Shown: positions 16,296 to 23,570 of the stretch, one piece after another | Layout of the letters: every line of letters begins with the position of its first letter | Position numbering within the stretch: position 1 is the first letter of the stretch | From: a virus | Length of the DNA: 29,688 bases | Reading direction: 5' to 3' (one strand) | Virus record (IMG/VR): IMGVR_UViG_3300035698_001093 | Coordinates: 1-29,688 of that record | Translations under genes and position numbers: made by a program | The notes under the pieces: model-generated | What the model was told of the DNA's origin: nothing | The model's input: the letters and a program-made list of their open reading frames with translations, nothing else | The model's database searches: none

Positions 16296-18102
16296 GTTTG
16301 GGAAAATGACAGTCGAGGGCTATGGCCCTGTACAGGAAGAAACCTTCTATTGGGATCGGCCGGGTATGAATATCATTCAAGCTGCTAACGGTAGTGGTAA
16401 GACAACCTTTATAAATGCACTGGTATGGGTATTATATGGAAAACCCCTATCGGGTGCTGTTGACCCTTGGGAGCATACTAGGACATCGAGCTATAAGGGT
16501 ACAAAGGTGGTCCAGGATTTTATGATTGATGACCTAGAGTTTACGGTCACTCGATACAAGAATTACCCCAAGTTCAAAAATGCCATGGTCCTAGAAATAG
16601 ATAGCGAAATAGATAAGGACCTCGATAAGAAAGAAACACAGCAATTATTAGAAACGCACTTAGGGTATACTTATGAATTATTTAAAAACTCCATCATATT
16701 TGGTCAGAAGCTCAAGAGGCTCATCGCTGAGACCGGCCCAAATAAGAAGAAGGTATTTGATGATGCTTTCGAAGTTACCTACATTTCTAAAGCAAAGGAC
16801 ATCGCCAATGAAAAGCTTAAAGAATTAAGAACGGAATTTAGTACTGATACCCATAACTGGGAAATGTTAGTTATGCAGGCAGAGGCTAAGGACAAGGAGA
16901 TACAGGCTCAGCAAAAACTACTCGATTCCTTCGAGGATACCAAGAAGACCCGGATAAAGGCTCAGAAGGAGCATATAAAAGCGGTAAAGGAAAAGATCAA
17001 GGTTATAGAAGACAATGAAGATATAGAGGCCAACATTTCAATCCAGGAATATGAACTGGAGATATTCGAGAAGGATTCATTATCTCACAGCGAAATAGTG
17101 AAGTTAGAAAAGTCAATAACTAAGTTAGAGATGCAAAGGGATATGGCCAAAAAGGACACTAAAGATACTAGGGCCAATAGCATAACTTGTCAAGCCCGAA
17201 TTGATAACATGGTTACTGCCTGCGATAAATGTGGAAAATCTTATACTGCGATAGAGCAGAAGACCGCTAAGAAGACCCTGAAGAAATACCTATCTGAACA
17301 TGAAGAAAATTATGCAAAAGCTTTAGTATATGTAAGTATACTAACTGGGCAAATACAAGAGCTTACTGCAGATATAGCTAGTGCAAATAAACTACTTGAG
17401 AGCATAGATATTATTAATGAAGAACTTAATAGACTAGAAGTCTTAAAAGGGAACCTGGTTAATGAGAGGGGTAGGTTAAGAACCTATAAGGAAAACATAC
17501 AAGCTATCCGGAAAGAAAAGCTTGATGATACGATCTTTAATCTAACAATCGAGCTATCGGGCATAACCGCTGACCAAAGGGAGAAGGCTAAGCTGGTAAG
17601 AAAATCCAGGCGGGATGTAGAAACGTATGAATGGTTAGTTAAAGACCCATTATCAAACTCGGGACTTAAGGCCTTCATCTTTAACATGATGTTGGACGAC
17701 ATAAATGAAAGATTGGAATATTACACCACATTCATAGGACTACAAGTGGGGTTTATGATAGATATGCAATCAGCTAACAGGGACTTACAGACATACGTAT
17801 TCAAGGATGATGAACCAGTACCTTACGATGACCTATCAGGTGGCCAACAACAATTGGTTGATATAGTTACTGCCTTCGCTATCCATGACATTGTATCTGA
17901 TAGTAAGGAATGTTCCTTACTCGTTCTAGATGAGGTATTTGAATCACTGGATAAGGACAATATAGAGATTATTACAGAACTCATACAGGATAAAGCTCAA
18001 ACCAAGTGCTTATACTTAGTTACCCACAGGGCAGAATTCAATCCAACCAATGCCAACATCATAAAGATCAGCTTCAATGGAACATCATCTACTATAGTCT
18101 AG
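16288..18102 (+). CDS. sbcC: SbcC/Rad50/gp46-like ATPase subunit
   Basis: 604 aa, similar in size to T4 gp46 (about 560) and much shorter than bacterial SbcC. Walker A is NGSGKTT (34-40). Long charged coiled coils (about 190-300 and 325-450) flank a zinc hook C312-D-K-C315. The ABC signature LSGGQQQLVD and Walker B/D-loop LLVLDEVFESLD lie in the last 100 residues. It pairs with the gp47-like nuclease just upstream for end resection. The short coiled coil is typical of phage versions. Confidence 0.92.
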   Translation: MIEFGKMTVEGYGPVQEETFYWDRPGMNIIQAANGSGKTTFINALVWVLYGKPLSGAVDPWEHTRTSSYKGTKVVQDFMIDDLEFTVTRYKNYPKFKNAMVLEIDSEIDKDLDKKETQQLLETHLGYTYELFKNSIIFGQKLKRLIAETGPNKKKVFDDAFEVTYISKAKDIANEKLKELRTEFSTDTHNWEMLVMQAEAKDKEIQAQQKLLDSFEDTKKTRIKAQKEHIKAVKEKIKVIEDNEDIEANISIQEYELEIFEKDSLSHSEIVKLEKSITKLEMQRDMAKKDTKDTRANSITCQARIDNMVTACDKCGKSYTAIEQKTAKKTLKKYLSEHEENYAKALVYVSILTGQIQELTADIASANKLLESIDIINEELNRLEVLKGNLVNERGRLRTYKENIQAIRKEKLDDTIFNLTIELSGITADQREKAKLVRKSRRDVETYEWLVKDPLSNSGLKAFIFNMMLDDINERLEYYTTFIGLQVGFMIDMQSANRDLQTYVFKDDEPVPYDDLSGGQQQLVDIVTAFAIHDIVSDSKECSLLVLDEVFESLDKDNIEIITELIQDKAQTKCLYLVTHRAEFNPTNANIIKISFNGTSSTIV

Positions 18103-18130
18103 TAGAAGCAAACCAGACATTAGGGTTAAG

Positions 18131-18160
18131 TACTATATACATATATAAAAACATAAGGCC
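18131..18160 (+). promoter_or_regulatory. Candidate phage promoter (TACTAT type)
   Basis: TACTAT (18131-18136) is followed by ATACATATATAAAA in the 58-nt gap after the SbcC-like gene. The following ATG is 25 nt downstream of TACTAT. This would start a small unit with the Hjc-like and NusG-like genes. Evidence is recurrence of the motif before non-TATATTTG genes. Confidence 0.3.
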
Positions 18161-18718
18161 ATGACAAATAGCAGGGTAAAGGGCAGTAGAAATGAAAGGG
18201 TAGTATCTAAATTAATGGCCGACTGGAGTGGATATGAATTTGCCCGTACCCCACAATCCGGGGGGTTACACTGGAAAAAATCCCAGACATCCGGGGATAT
18301 AGTCTGTATCGATGATAAACATGGGAGGAGATTTGCCTTCTCTATAGAATGTAAATTTCATGAAGATTTAGATATACTGCACTTACTACAGGGATTGATT
18401 GGGAAAAAATCAAACAAAATTATAGACTTCTGGGAACAATCCAGTAGGGATGCTTTATCGGTAAATAAATTACCCATAGTATTTATGAGAAGGAACGGGA
18501 TGAAAGCTGGGATGCATTTCGTAATGATACACACTCCTTTCTTCTTAACATGGTTAAATGCTATCATGCCATGGGAAACAGAACATGGGGTAATACACTT
18601 CACCAACAAGGAATACAACTTAACAATCATAAACTCGGAGGACTTAGTAAAGACCGATTATAATTTGTTTCACCAAACCGCTAGGAGGATCTTAAAAAAT
18701 GTCACCACAAAAATTTGA
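18161..18718 (+). CDS. Hjc-like PD-(D/E)XK nuclease, Holliday-junction resolvase candidate
   Basis: 185 aa. The N-terminal half has the archaeal Hjc/RecB-like order: KGSRNERVVSK with E12, a basic/Gly-rich segment RTPQSGG (29-35), GD at 45-46 (SGDIVCID) and ECK with E63 and K65 (SIECKFH). These form the E...D...ExK catalytic set. The C-terminal half is aromatic-rich and unassigned. Junction resolution is expected in a recombination-dependent replicator and would fill the role of T4 endonuclease VII. A different substrate is possible. It overlaps the NusG-like gene by 20 nt. Confidence 0.72.
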   Translation: MTNSRVKGSRNERVVSKLMADWSGYEFARTPQSGGLHWKKSQTSGDIVCIDDKHGRRFAFSIECKFHEDLDILHLLQGLIGKKSNKIIDFWEQSSRDALSVNKLPIVFMRRNGMKAGMHFVMIHTPFFLTWLNAIMPWETEHGVIHFTNKEYNLTIINSEDLVKTDYNLFHQTARRILKNVTTKI

Positions 18719-19478
18719 TTATCTATGGGTAGTTGCTTACATTAGCCGGGATAAAATCGATACAGTAGAAGAGGACTTAATGGAATTGGGTTTAGGCTCT
18801 ATCAGGGTATATATACCAACTGTAAGGATTCTCAAAAAACAATTCAAGAACAAGAACGTGTATGAATATGTACCCTTACTATTCAACTATGGGTTCTTTC
18901 AAATACCTTATGACAAGGCTTGCGATGTAGAGTTCCTCAAAAATTTAAGAAAAGAAGTACCCGCCATATATGCATGGGTTCAGGACCCCTCTAAATTGAT
19001 AAAGCAGAAGCCTAATCTTAGGATGGATAATAAGTGTACTGAAGAGGAAGAGGAAGAACCGGTAGATGAAAATGGGATAAAAATATTACAGAAACCAGAG
19101 GAATTTCCACATGTTGCAACTGCTACTGAAGAAGAGATGGTTGCCTTACTAAAATCAGCAGAAGATCATTCGGTATTCTCGGATGGTTTGGTAGAGCGAT
19201 TACAGGAAGGGGATTTCCTCACACTACGTGGATACCCGTATGAGGGTATGACTGCCGAGGTAGTTGATGTTAACGAGAGTAAGAAGACCGTAAAAGTAAG
19301 ATTATTGCTGGAGACTATGATAACCACAGCAGTGGTCAGCTTCGAGAATATATTTTACACAGTCTATTCGGACTTCGATAAATCCTGCAAAGAACAATCT
19401 CTGGATGAGATAAATTTTAAAGGCAAAAGGAACCTGGATAGGCTTTATGCCCAAATAAGTTATGACACAGAAGAATAG
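18699..19478 (+). CDS. NusG-like transcription factor (NGN plus KOW)
   Basis: 259 aa, longer than NusG (about 180). The N-terminal NGN domain begins WVVAYISRDK (10-19), with an aromatic strand VPLLFNYGFFQIP (58-70). An acidic linker (EEEEEEPVDENG, about 115-126) replaces the short NusG linker. A KOW domain follows at about 167-203 (LQEGDFLTLRGYPYEGMTAEVVD). NusG paralogues bind RNA polymerase and change pausing or termination, so this may act as a phage antiterminator for the long plus-strand operons. It overlaps the nuclease upstream and the next gene downstream by 17-20 nt. Confidence 0.78.
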   Translation: MSPQKFDYLWVVAYISRDKIDTVEEDLMELGLGSIRVYIPTVRILKKQFKNKNVYEYVPLLFNYGFFQIPYDKACDVEFLKNLRKEVPAIYAWVQDPSKLIKQKPNLRMDNKCTEEEEEEPVDENGIKILQKPEEFPHVATATEEEMVALLKSAEDHSVFSDGLVERLQEGDFLTLRGYPYEGMTAEVVDVNESKKTVKVRLLLETMITTAVVSFENIFYTVYSDFDKSCKEQSLDEINFKGKRNLDRLYAQISYDTEE

Positions 19479-20457
19479 CCATATAAATGACGATGCCTGG
19501 GATATACTAAATCCAGATGAGAAAACAGCTGTATCCCTATCTCTGGGGCATGGCAAATCCACTTGGGAAAGTGGGGAAATTATGAACAAAGCCCATTTCA
19601 AATATTTAGAAATTCAAAAACGGGCCCGTAAGTTCTTAGAGATTTTTACCAACCACCTAGAAAAATACGGGGGTCTGTTCCCAGAGGATGTCAACCTGTC
19701 ATTCCCATTCAAAGAATATCTTACCCTTACGATCCTGGAGAGGAAAAATATATCCCAGTCGGTAAAGCAAATGGAGGATCCTTCTTATTCCATTGCTAGC
19801 AGGAGATCAAAATTTCTCGTTATCGAGATAAAGAAACTCCGCGATAATGGCTCACAGACTAGTACCGACCTATATAGCCTGATCATGGACTTTGACCGGT
19901 GGAATAATTTCAGAATCTTACCACTTGAAATGCAGGAGCCATCCGCCTTTAAAAGGAGGAACAAGGCCCGCAACGTTAAACACCTAAAGAATATAACTAC
20001 TCTACCTCAGTTTTCAGTAATGACCATAATTGAGAGGTATTCATATAGTGGTAAATATCAAAAGGTATACCTACCCCTAATTTCATCTTTTCTGGATGAT
20101 GACCACAAGATTATATGTGTTAAGAAGAAGGCAGCCATTACCAATGAGATATCTGATATAGGGTTATGCCTTTTTACGAATCGAGCTACGGCTGAGGGGT
20201 TTGCCATCTTGGTTTCTGATTACTTTCTTAATGGGGTTAAGAACTGCAAGACGGGCCAAAGGTTCTGGCCAGAGTTTAGAGTACTATTAGCCAAGACATA
20301 TAATTATAAACAATTAGAAAATATACACAAATCCCGAACGTATCTTGACCATGCCATCTTCGACCGAGACTCTCGAAAGGTCAAGGCCAGACGTGCCAAA
20401 AATACCAAAGGAGAAGACCGAGTCGACAACCCCGACTTATTTTTTACCACGGGGTAA
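19462..20457 (+). CDS. Unrecognised protein coupled to the NusG-like gene
   Basis: 331 aa, no domain recognised. Notable segments are SLGHGKSTWESGEIMNKAHF (28-47), FDRWNNFRILP (about 145-155) and a basic tail (RKVKARRAKNTKGEDR). The HGKST sequence is not a true P-loop. It overlaps the NusG-like gene by 17 nt. That coupling hints at a transcription-related role, but nothing in the sequence proves it. Confidence 0.7.
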   Translation: MTQKNSHINDDAWDILNPDEKTAVSLSLGHGKSTWESGEIMNKAHFKYLEIQKRARKFLEIFTNHLEKYGGLFPEDVNLSFPFKEYLTLTILERKNISQSVKQMEDPSYSIASRRSKFLVIEIKKLRDNGSQTSTDLYSLIMDFDRWNNFRILPLEMQEPSAFKRRNKARNVKHLKNITTLPQFSVMTIIERYSYSGKYQKVYLPLISSFLDDDHKIICVKKKAAITNEISDIGLCLFTNRATAEGFAILVSDYFLNGVKNCKTGQRFWPEFRVLLAKTYNYKQLENIHKSRTYLDHAIFDRDSRKVKARRAKNTKGEDRVDNPDLFFTTG

Positions 20458-20473
20458 AATAATGACCCAATTC

Positions 20474-20506
20474 GTGATATACCTAGTTATTATATTATTA
20501 TATTTG
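20474..20506 (+). promoter_or_regulatory. Promoter: GTG, 22 nt, TATATTTG
   Basis: GTG at 20474-20476 (within TTCGTGAT), a 22-nt spacer and TATATTTG at 20499-20506, followed by CATTATTATATTATAATTAA and the ATG at 20544. The -7 box is the Bacteroidota consensus TAnnTTTG. The upstream box is GTG instead of TTG and is shared with four other sites in the window. Confidence 0.55.
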
Positions 20507-20543
20507 CATTATTATATTATAATTAATTAAAAATAAACTAGTT

Positions 20544-20732
20544 ATGCCAAAAAACATTAAATTATCCTTAGAGGGAATCGATGGGAATGCTTACTCACTA
20601 ATGGGGGCTTTTAGACGACAGGCCAGATTGGAAGACTGGACTAAAGAAGAAATCGATGAAGTACTACATGAGGCTATGTCAGAGGACTACGATCATCTTG
20701 TTTCAACATTAATATCACATTGCGATGGCTAG
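20544..20732 (+). CDS. Small unrecognised protein
   Basis: 62 aa, helical with an acidic C-terminal half (KEEIDEVLHEAMSEDYDHL). It lies about 38 nt below a TATATTTG promoter and overlaps the next gene by 8 nt. It leads a run of tiny, overlapping genes. No domain seen. Confidence 0.65.
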   Translation: MPKNIKLSLEGIDGNAYSLMGAFRRQARLEDWTKEEIDEVLHEAMSEDYDHLVSTLISHCDG

Positions 20733-21276
20733 GAAAAGGAAATTTGAACAGGACTTACCAGCTGCCGATAGGTATATTGGTAATCTTAAGTATAAGGATT
20801 TAAAAAGGGAATGCGTTATCAGGGGTATGCCTTTCGATGATGCCATTGAAGCTGATATCCCCGTCCTATCCGCTTGGCTTCGGAACAACTTCTATGAACC
20901 ACAACTTCATACATTACTGGATTCCTATGATGATTACGTGGAAGACTTAATCACTGCAGCGGTAGAGTACAAAGGACTCGACCCAGGTGATATTATACAC
21001 CCCTCGCTAAGGCTTGGGTATATTGCAGAAAGGGATGCCGAGGGGAACGTAACCAAGAGAAAGAGGGTACGGACCATTATAAAGAAGAAAAAGAAGAAAA
21101 GGGAAAGAACCGATGATGGTATATTCCAGGGGACCAAGAAAGCCCTCACATATATGCTCCAACAAGAGGGCAAAACAAAGGCAGAAGCAATAGAGATCGT
21201 CCTTGCCCAATTTACAGAGGCATCAGAGAAATCAATAGGTATATGGTTTAACAAATCTAAAAAATTACACAAATGA
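20725..21276 (+). CDS. SAP-like putative DNA-binding protein
   Basis: 183 aa. Residues about 20-53 (LKYKDLKRECVIRGM then IPVLSAWLRNN) look like a SAP-type helix-extended-helix motif, which often binds DNA. The middle is helical. A lysine/arginine tract (TIIKKKKKKRERT, about 117-129) precedes a C-terminal helical segment with Trp (IGIWFNKSKKL). The basic tract and SAP-like fold suggest nucleic-acid binding. It ends in an ATGA overlap with a 49-aa gene. Confidence 0.65.
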   Translation: MARKRKFEQDLPAADRYIGNLKYKDLKRECVIRGMPFDDAIEADIPVLSAWLRNNFYEPQLHTLLDSYDDYVEDLITAAVEYKGLDPGDIIHPSLRLGYIAERDAEGNVTKRKRVRTIIKKKKKKRERTDDGIFQGTKKALTYMLQQEGKTKAEAIEIVLAQFTEASEKSIGIWFNKSKKLHK

Positions 21277-21422
21277 TTCATTTCAGAGATCTAAACCCAG
21301 AAGAAGAAAAAGAGTTTCGCCAATGGGCCCGTGCCAACTACGAACCCGGGATGGAGAACCACGCTTTATACCACCCAATGATCAGAGATGAGTGCAATAA
21401 AATTAAAACCGAACGATTATGA
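21273..21422 (+). CDS. Tiny gene, 49 aa
   Basis: The start overlaps the upstream stop as ATGA (21273-21276) and its own stop overlaps the next start as ATGA (21419-21422). The product begins MIHFRDLNPEEEKEFRQWAR and continues with EPGMENHALYHP and a Cys-containing end. It resembles small phage proteins with an acidic-aromatic motif but has no known role. The double coupling is strong support that it is real. Confidence 0.65.
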   Translation: MIHFRDLNPEEEKEFRQWARANYEPGMENHALYHPMIRDECNKIKTERL

Positions 21423-21607
21423 GATATGCATTTACGGGACAAGAGCTATATACATATAGCGGTACCTTAGTTTTTATTACTAACCGGGTAGAGGTAGACC
21501 GAGTAACGATTGCCGAAATGGGTTCCGGCTTGGACCACTGGGGGGTGATTGATGAGAACCTACTTGAGTCTGCAACCCCCGAAGAATTAGAGGAGGCAGG
21601 GATATGA
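21419..21607 (+). CDS. Small unrecognised protein, 62 aa
   Basis: Beta-rich N-terminus (MRYAFTGQELYTYSGTLVFI) and acidic end (TPEELEEAGI). It is coupled by ATGA overlaps to both neighbours (21419-21422 and 21604-21607). The function is unknown. Confidence 0.65.
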   Translation: MRYAFTGQELYTYSGTLVFITNRVEVDRVTIAEMGSGLDHWGVIDENLLESATPEELEEAGI

Positions 21608-21750
21608 GATATGGACTATTAGAGGACTTCACCTCAGAGGCAGAAGATCTCATCGAAAACAATGTAATTAAAGAAACAGAGCTCGTAGAGATTATATCTA
21701 AGGCTCTTAAGGATGCGTTTAAAAGGCGTAGGAAGAATGCCAAGAGATAA
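21604..21750 (+). CDS. Tiny basic-tailed gene, 48 aa
   Basis: The start codon overlaps the upstream stop as ATGA (21604-21607). The protein is an acidic helix (LLEDFTSEAEDLIE) followed by a helix ending in a very basic tail (FKRRRKNAKR). It overlaps the following gene. Coupling and the amphipathic pattern support translation; the function is unknown. Confidence 0.6.
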   Translation: MRYGLLEDFTSEAEDLIENNVIKETELVEIISKALKDAFKRRRKNAKR

Positions 21751-22636
21751 ACTATTCGGGGAGAGATTTAAAGTCCGAAAATGGAAGTGGTACTTAGCCG
21801 ATCTAAGGGACTATCACAACCCCGTATTAGTACGAAAACATTTAGACACTAAACAACAGGCCCTGTATTTCAGGGAAAAATATTATGACAAGAGTTTCAA
21901 GATTATTAACTATAAACAAGCCAGAAAATACGGGCTCAAGGATTTCGTCAACAAATATAGAAGACATGGGCATCATACTGCTAAGTACAATTACCCGCCG
22001 GGGTGTAGTACCAAATTACAGCGTCAGATACATCGAAATAACACCAGACAAAAAATGAAAACCAAAATGCGTAACTTAAAGGTCACAGAAACCATAGTAT
22101 GGGAGATACTGGATGATAAGCCCGTACTTTTCGTGAAACGTATGAAACGTTATGCCTCAAACCACTGGGTATATTCTGAACCAACAGCTGGCTTACATGA
22201 TTTCGAGAAGAAATATGAATGGATAAAGGATATCAGGCATTTATCAAATATAGTTAGATGCCTAGATAAATACCATGATGTAGGCTTATATGATAAGGCA
22301 AAGGTAGCTTTATTTATATATAAGAAATGGGGAAAGCGGATAAGGTCCCACTGTGATAGGTACCCACAAGGAAATCCCAAGAATAAGGAGTTAACCCGAG
22401 TAGAGGGGGAATTTATAGCTAGAGGGTTTGTTCCGTTGAATGAAACTGATCTTGACCCAGGCACGGATAGTTACATAGAAACTATTGGCCTACAACTAAA
22501 CCTAGTATACCCAGAGGTATGCTGGTTTGCCTCAGCTGACATGGGCCTATATGACCATAACGTTTATGATTACCTTACCTGCATGGGGATACAGGGGTGG
22601 ACAAGAAGTCACCTACCTCCCTCTAGTGGGATTTAA
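21737..22636 (+). CDS. Basic protein carrying the KYxYPxxC motif
   Basis: 299 aa from the ATG at 21737, which has AGGAAG just upstream and overlaps the preceding gene by 14 nt. A start at 21713 would add eight residues and a 38-nt overlap. The N-terminal 115 residues are strongly basic and aromatic (FKVRKWKWYLADLRDY). At 83-104 the sequence KYNYPPGC is followed by Arg at 96, 100 and 104, a pattern shared with the 24655 and 29248 proteins. The C-terminal half is mixed, with His, Trp and Cys residues. Nucleic-acid binding is plausible from charge; no family is recognised. Confidence 0.65.
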   Translation: MPRDKLFGERFKVRKWKWYLADLRDYHNPVLVRKHLDTKQQALYFREKYYDKSFKIINYKQARKYGLKDFVNKYRRHGHHTAKYNYPPGCSTKLQRQIHRNNTRQKMKTKMRNLKVTETIVWEILDDKPVLFVKRMKRYASNHWVYSEPTAGLHDFEKKYEWIKDIRHLSNIVRCLDKYHDVGLYDKAKVALFIYKKWGKRIRSHCDRYPQGNPKNKELTRVEGEFIARGFVPLNETDLDPGTDSYIETIGLQLNLVYPEVCWFASADMGLYDHNVYDYLTCMGIQGWTRSHLPPSSGI

Positions 22637-22654
22637 GATTCCTAAGTAGGGGAA

Positions 22655-22705
22655 TACTATTTATATACATAATGTTAATATTAACACTTTAAAAAACAGA
22701 AACAG
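22655..22705 (+). promoter_or_regulatory. Leader with TACTAT motif and 14-bp palindrome
   Basis: TACTAT lies at 22655-22660. A perfect 14-bp palindrome TGTTAATATTAACA lies at 22673-22686, about 12 nt below TACTAT and 19 nt before the ATG at 22706. It is placed where a repressor dimer would block transcription or ribosome entry. The leader ends in an A-rich ribosome-binding region. Confidence 0.35.
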
Positions 22706-23356
22706 ATGGAAGGGAAAACTATTGTTAAATCTCTTGAACTAGAGAATGGCTATCATTTACTCGGATTAGATGATGATACCGTAGCTCTTGTCAAGGTAGT
22801 ATCTTTATCAATTCAGAAGGAAGAACTCCTCGAGCTATTGGGTGAAGAAGATGAGCCAGAGGCTGAAGCCACAAAGAAGGAGAAGGAGAAAAAGAAATCT
22901 GCTCCAGTTGAGGAAGAAACCGATGAAGCAGAAGATGATTCTTATACTTGGGACGATCTCAAGGAAATGGACTTTGAAGAACTTAAAGACCTTGTCAAGG
23001 ATAATGACCTTGATACTGACCCTACAGATTTCGATGAGGACGACGAGGCTGAGGTAATAGCTTTCCGTAAGGAGATTGCCGAGGAGATTGAAATTGAGAT
23101 TCCTGAGGAAGATGAGGAAGATGAGGAAGATTCTGAACCCGAAGCAGAGCCAGAAGCAGAAGATGATTCTTATACTTGGGACGATCTCAAGGAAATGGAC
23201 TTTGAGGAATTAGAGGAACTTTGTGATGAACAAAACCTTGATACTGACCCTACAGATTTCGATGAGGACGAAAATGGAGACGAAGAAAAACTTCGTAGGC
23301 ACATTGCTAAGGAACTGGGAATTACTCCACCTAAGGCCAAGAAGAAAAAGAAATAA
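22706..23356 (+). CDS. Acidic protein with two 76-aa repeats (HeH/SAP-like)
   Basis: 216 aa, strongly acidic. The unit starting SYTWDDLKEMDFEEL occurs twice (about residues 77-91 and 153-167), with LDTDPTDFDED following each copy. The DNA of these segments is repeated perfectly at an offset of 228 nt. Each unit looks like a helix-extended-helix (HeH/SAP-like) module. A lysine-rich linker (KKEKEKKKSAPVEEETDE) separates a short N-terminal beta domain (KSLELENGYHLLGL...). The tail is basic (KAKKKKK). The KSAPVxEET stretch also occurs in the 24655 protein. Function is unknown; it may be a DNA-mimic-like or scaffold protein. Confidence 0.7.
   Translation: MEGKTIVKSLELENGYHLLGLDDDTVALVKVVSLSIQKEELLELLGEEDEPEAEATKKEKEKKKSAPVEEETDEAEDDSYTWDDLKEMDFEELKDLVKDNDLDTDPTDFDEDDEAEVIAFRKEIAEEIEIEIPEEDEEDEEDSEPEAEPEAEDDSYTWDDLKEMDFEELEELCDEQNLDTDPTDFDEDENGDEEKLRRHIAKELGITPPKAKKKKK
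22925..23271 (+). repeat. Intragenic direct repeat, 228-nt period
   Basis: Segments 22925-22977 and 23153-23205 match almost perfectly, as do 23008-23043 and 23236-23271. All are offset by 228 nt, which is 76 codons. The near identity at third positions shows a recent in-frame duplication. The connecting sequences between the matched blocks have diverged more. Confidence 0.8.
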
Positions 23357-23517
23357 TGGGTAATGATTCAAATAGTGGGAGCAAGGTGAATAGGATCCTT
23401 GCTCTCACTCTTGATTTAACGGATAGGGAGTTAACTTCTCTTGTATTTAAGTTGAGAGTCGTAATAAAGGGGAGACAAAATGACCGCCATAAAAATGAGG
23501 ATACCATTACCGGGTAA
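23356..23517 (+). CDS. Small gene, 53 aa, coupled to the acidic protein gene
   Basis: The ATG shares its A with the upstream stop (TAATG, 23354-23358). The product begins MGNDSNSGSKVNRIL and has a basic middle (KLRVVIKGRQND). It ends at TAA 23515-23517, inside the repeat module that follows. A 12-bp hairpin (23375-23408) lies in its first third. The one-base overlap favours a real gene, but it may be a short decayed frame. Confidence 0.45.
   Translation: MGNDSNSGSKVNRILALTLDLTDRELTSLVFKLRVVIKGRQNDRHKNEDTITG
23375..23408 (+). other. Stem-loop inside the small gene
   Basis: GTGGGAGCAAGG (23375-23386) pairs with CCTTGCTCTCAC (23397-23408): 12 bp with one G-T pair, around a 10-nt loop. The following sequence has only scattered T residues, so termination efficiency would be modest. 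It could attenuate transcription after the acidic-protein gene. Confidence 0.4.
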
Positions 23518-23551
23518 TAAAAGTTCGAGATCGTGATTTATATGCATATTA
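23512..23551 (+). repeat. Intergenic repeat module copy A
   Basis: The 26 nt at 23512-23537 are identical to 29158-29183. The overlapping 23 nt at 23529-23551 are identical to 28089-28111. Both matched stretches contain ATCGTGAT. The module starts at the last codon and stop of the gene before it and runs into the promoter of the next gene. Confidence 0.8.
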
Positions 23552-23566
23552 TTATATATATATTTG
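23533..23566 (+). promoter_or_regulatory. Promoter: GTG, 23 nt, TATATTTG
   Basis: GTG at 23533-23535, a 23-nt spacer and TATATTTG at 23559-23566. The -7 box is only 4 nt before the ATG at 23571, so transcripts would start at or just after that codon. Either the message is leaderless or the true start is the ATG at 23619. Confidence 0.55.
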
Positions 23567-23570
23567 CAAT

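Noticed and set aside
19462-20457. HGKST in the protein as a P-loop
   Set aside because: The preceding residues lack the GxxxxGK pattern and no Walker B strand follows at a normal distance.
20442-20459. Hairpin TTTTACC/GGTAAAA as a terminator of the 19462 gene
   Set aside because: Only 7 bp, mostly A-T, partly inside the coding end and without a T run downstream; it was left out of the feature list.
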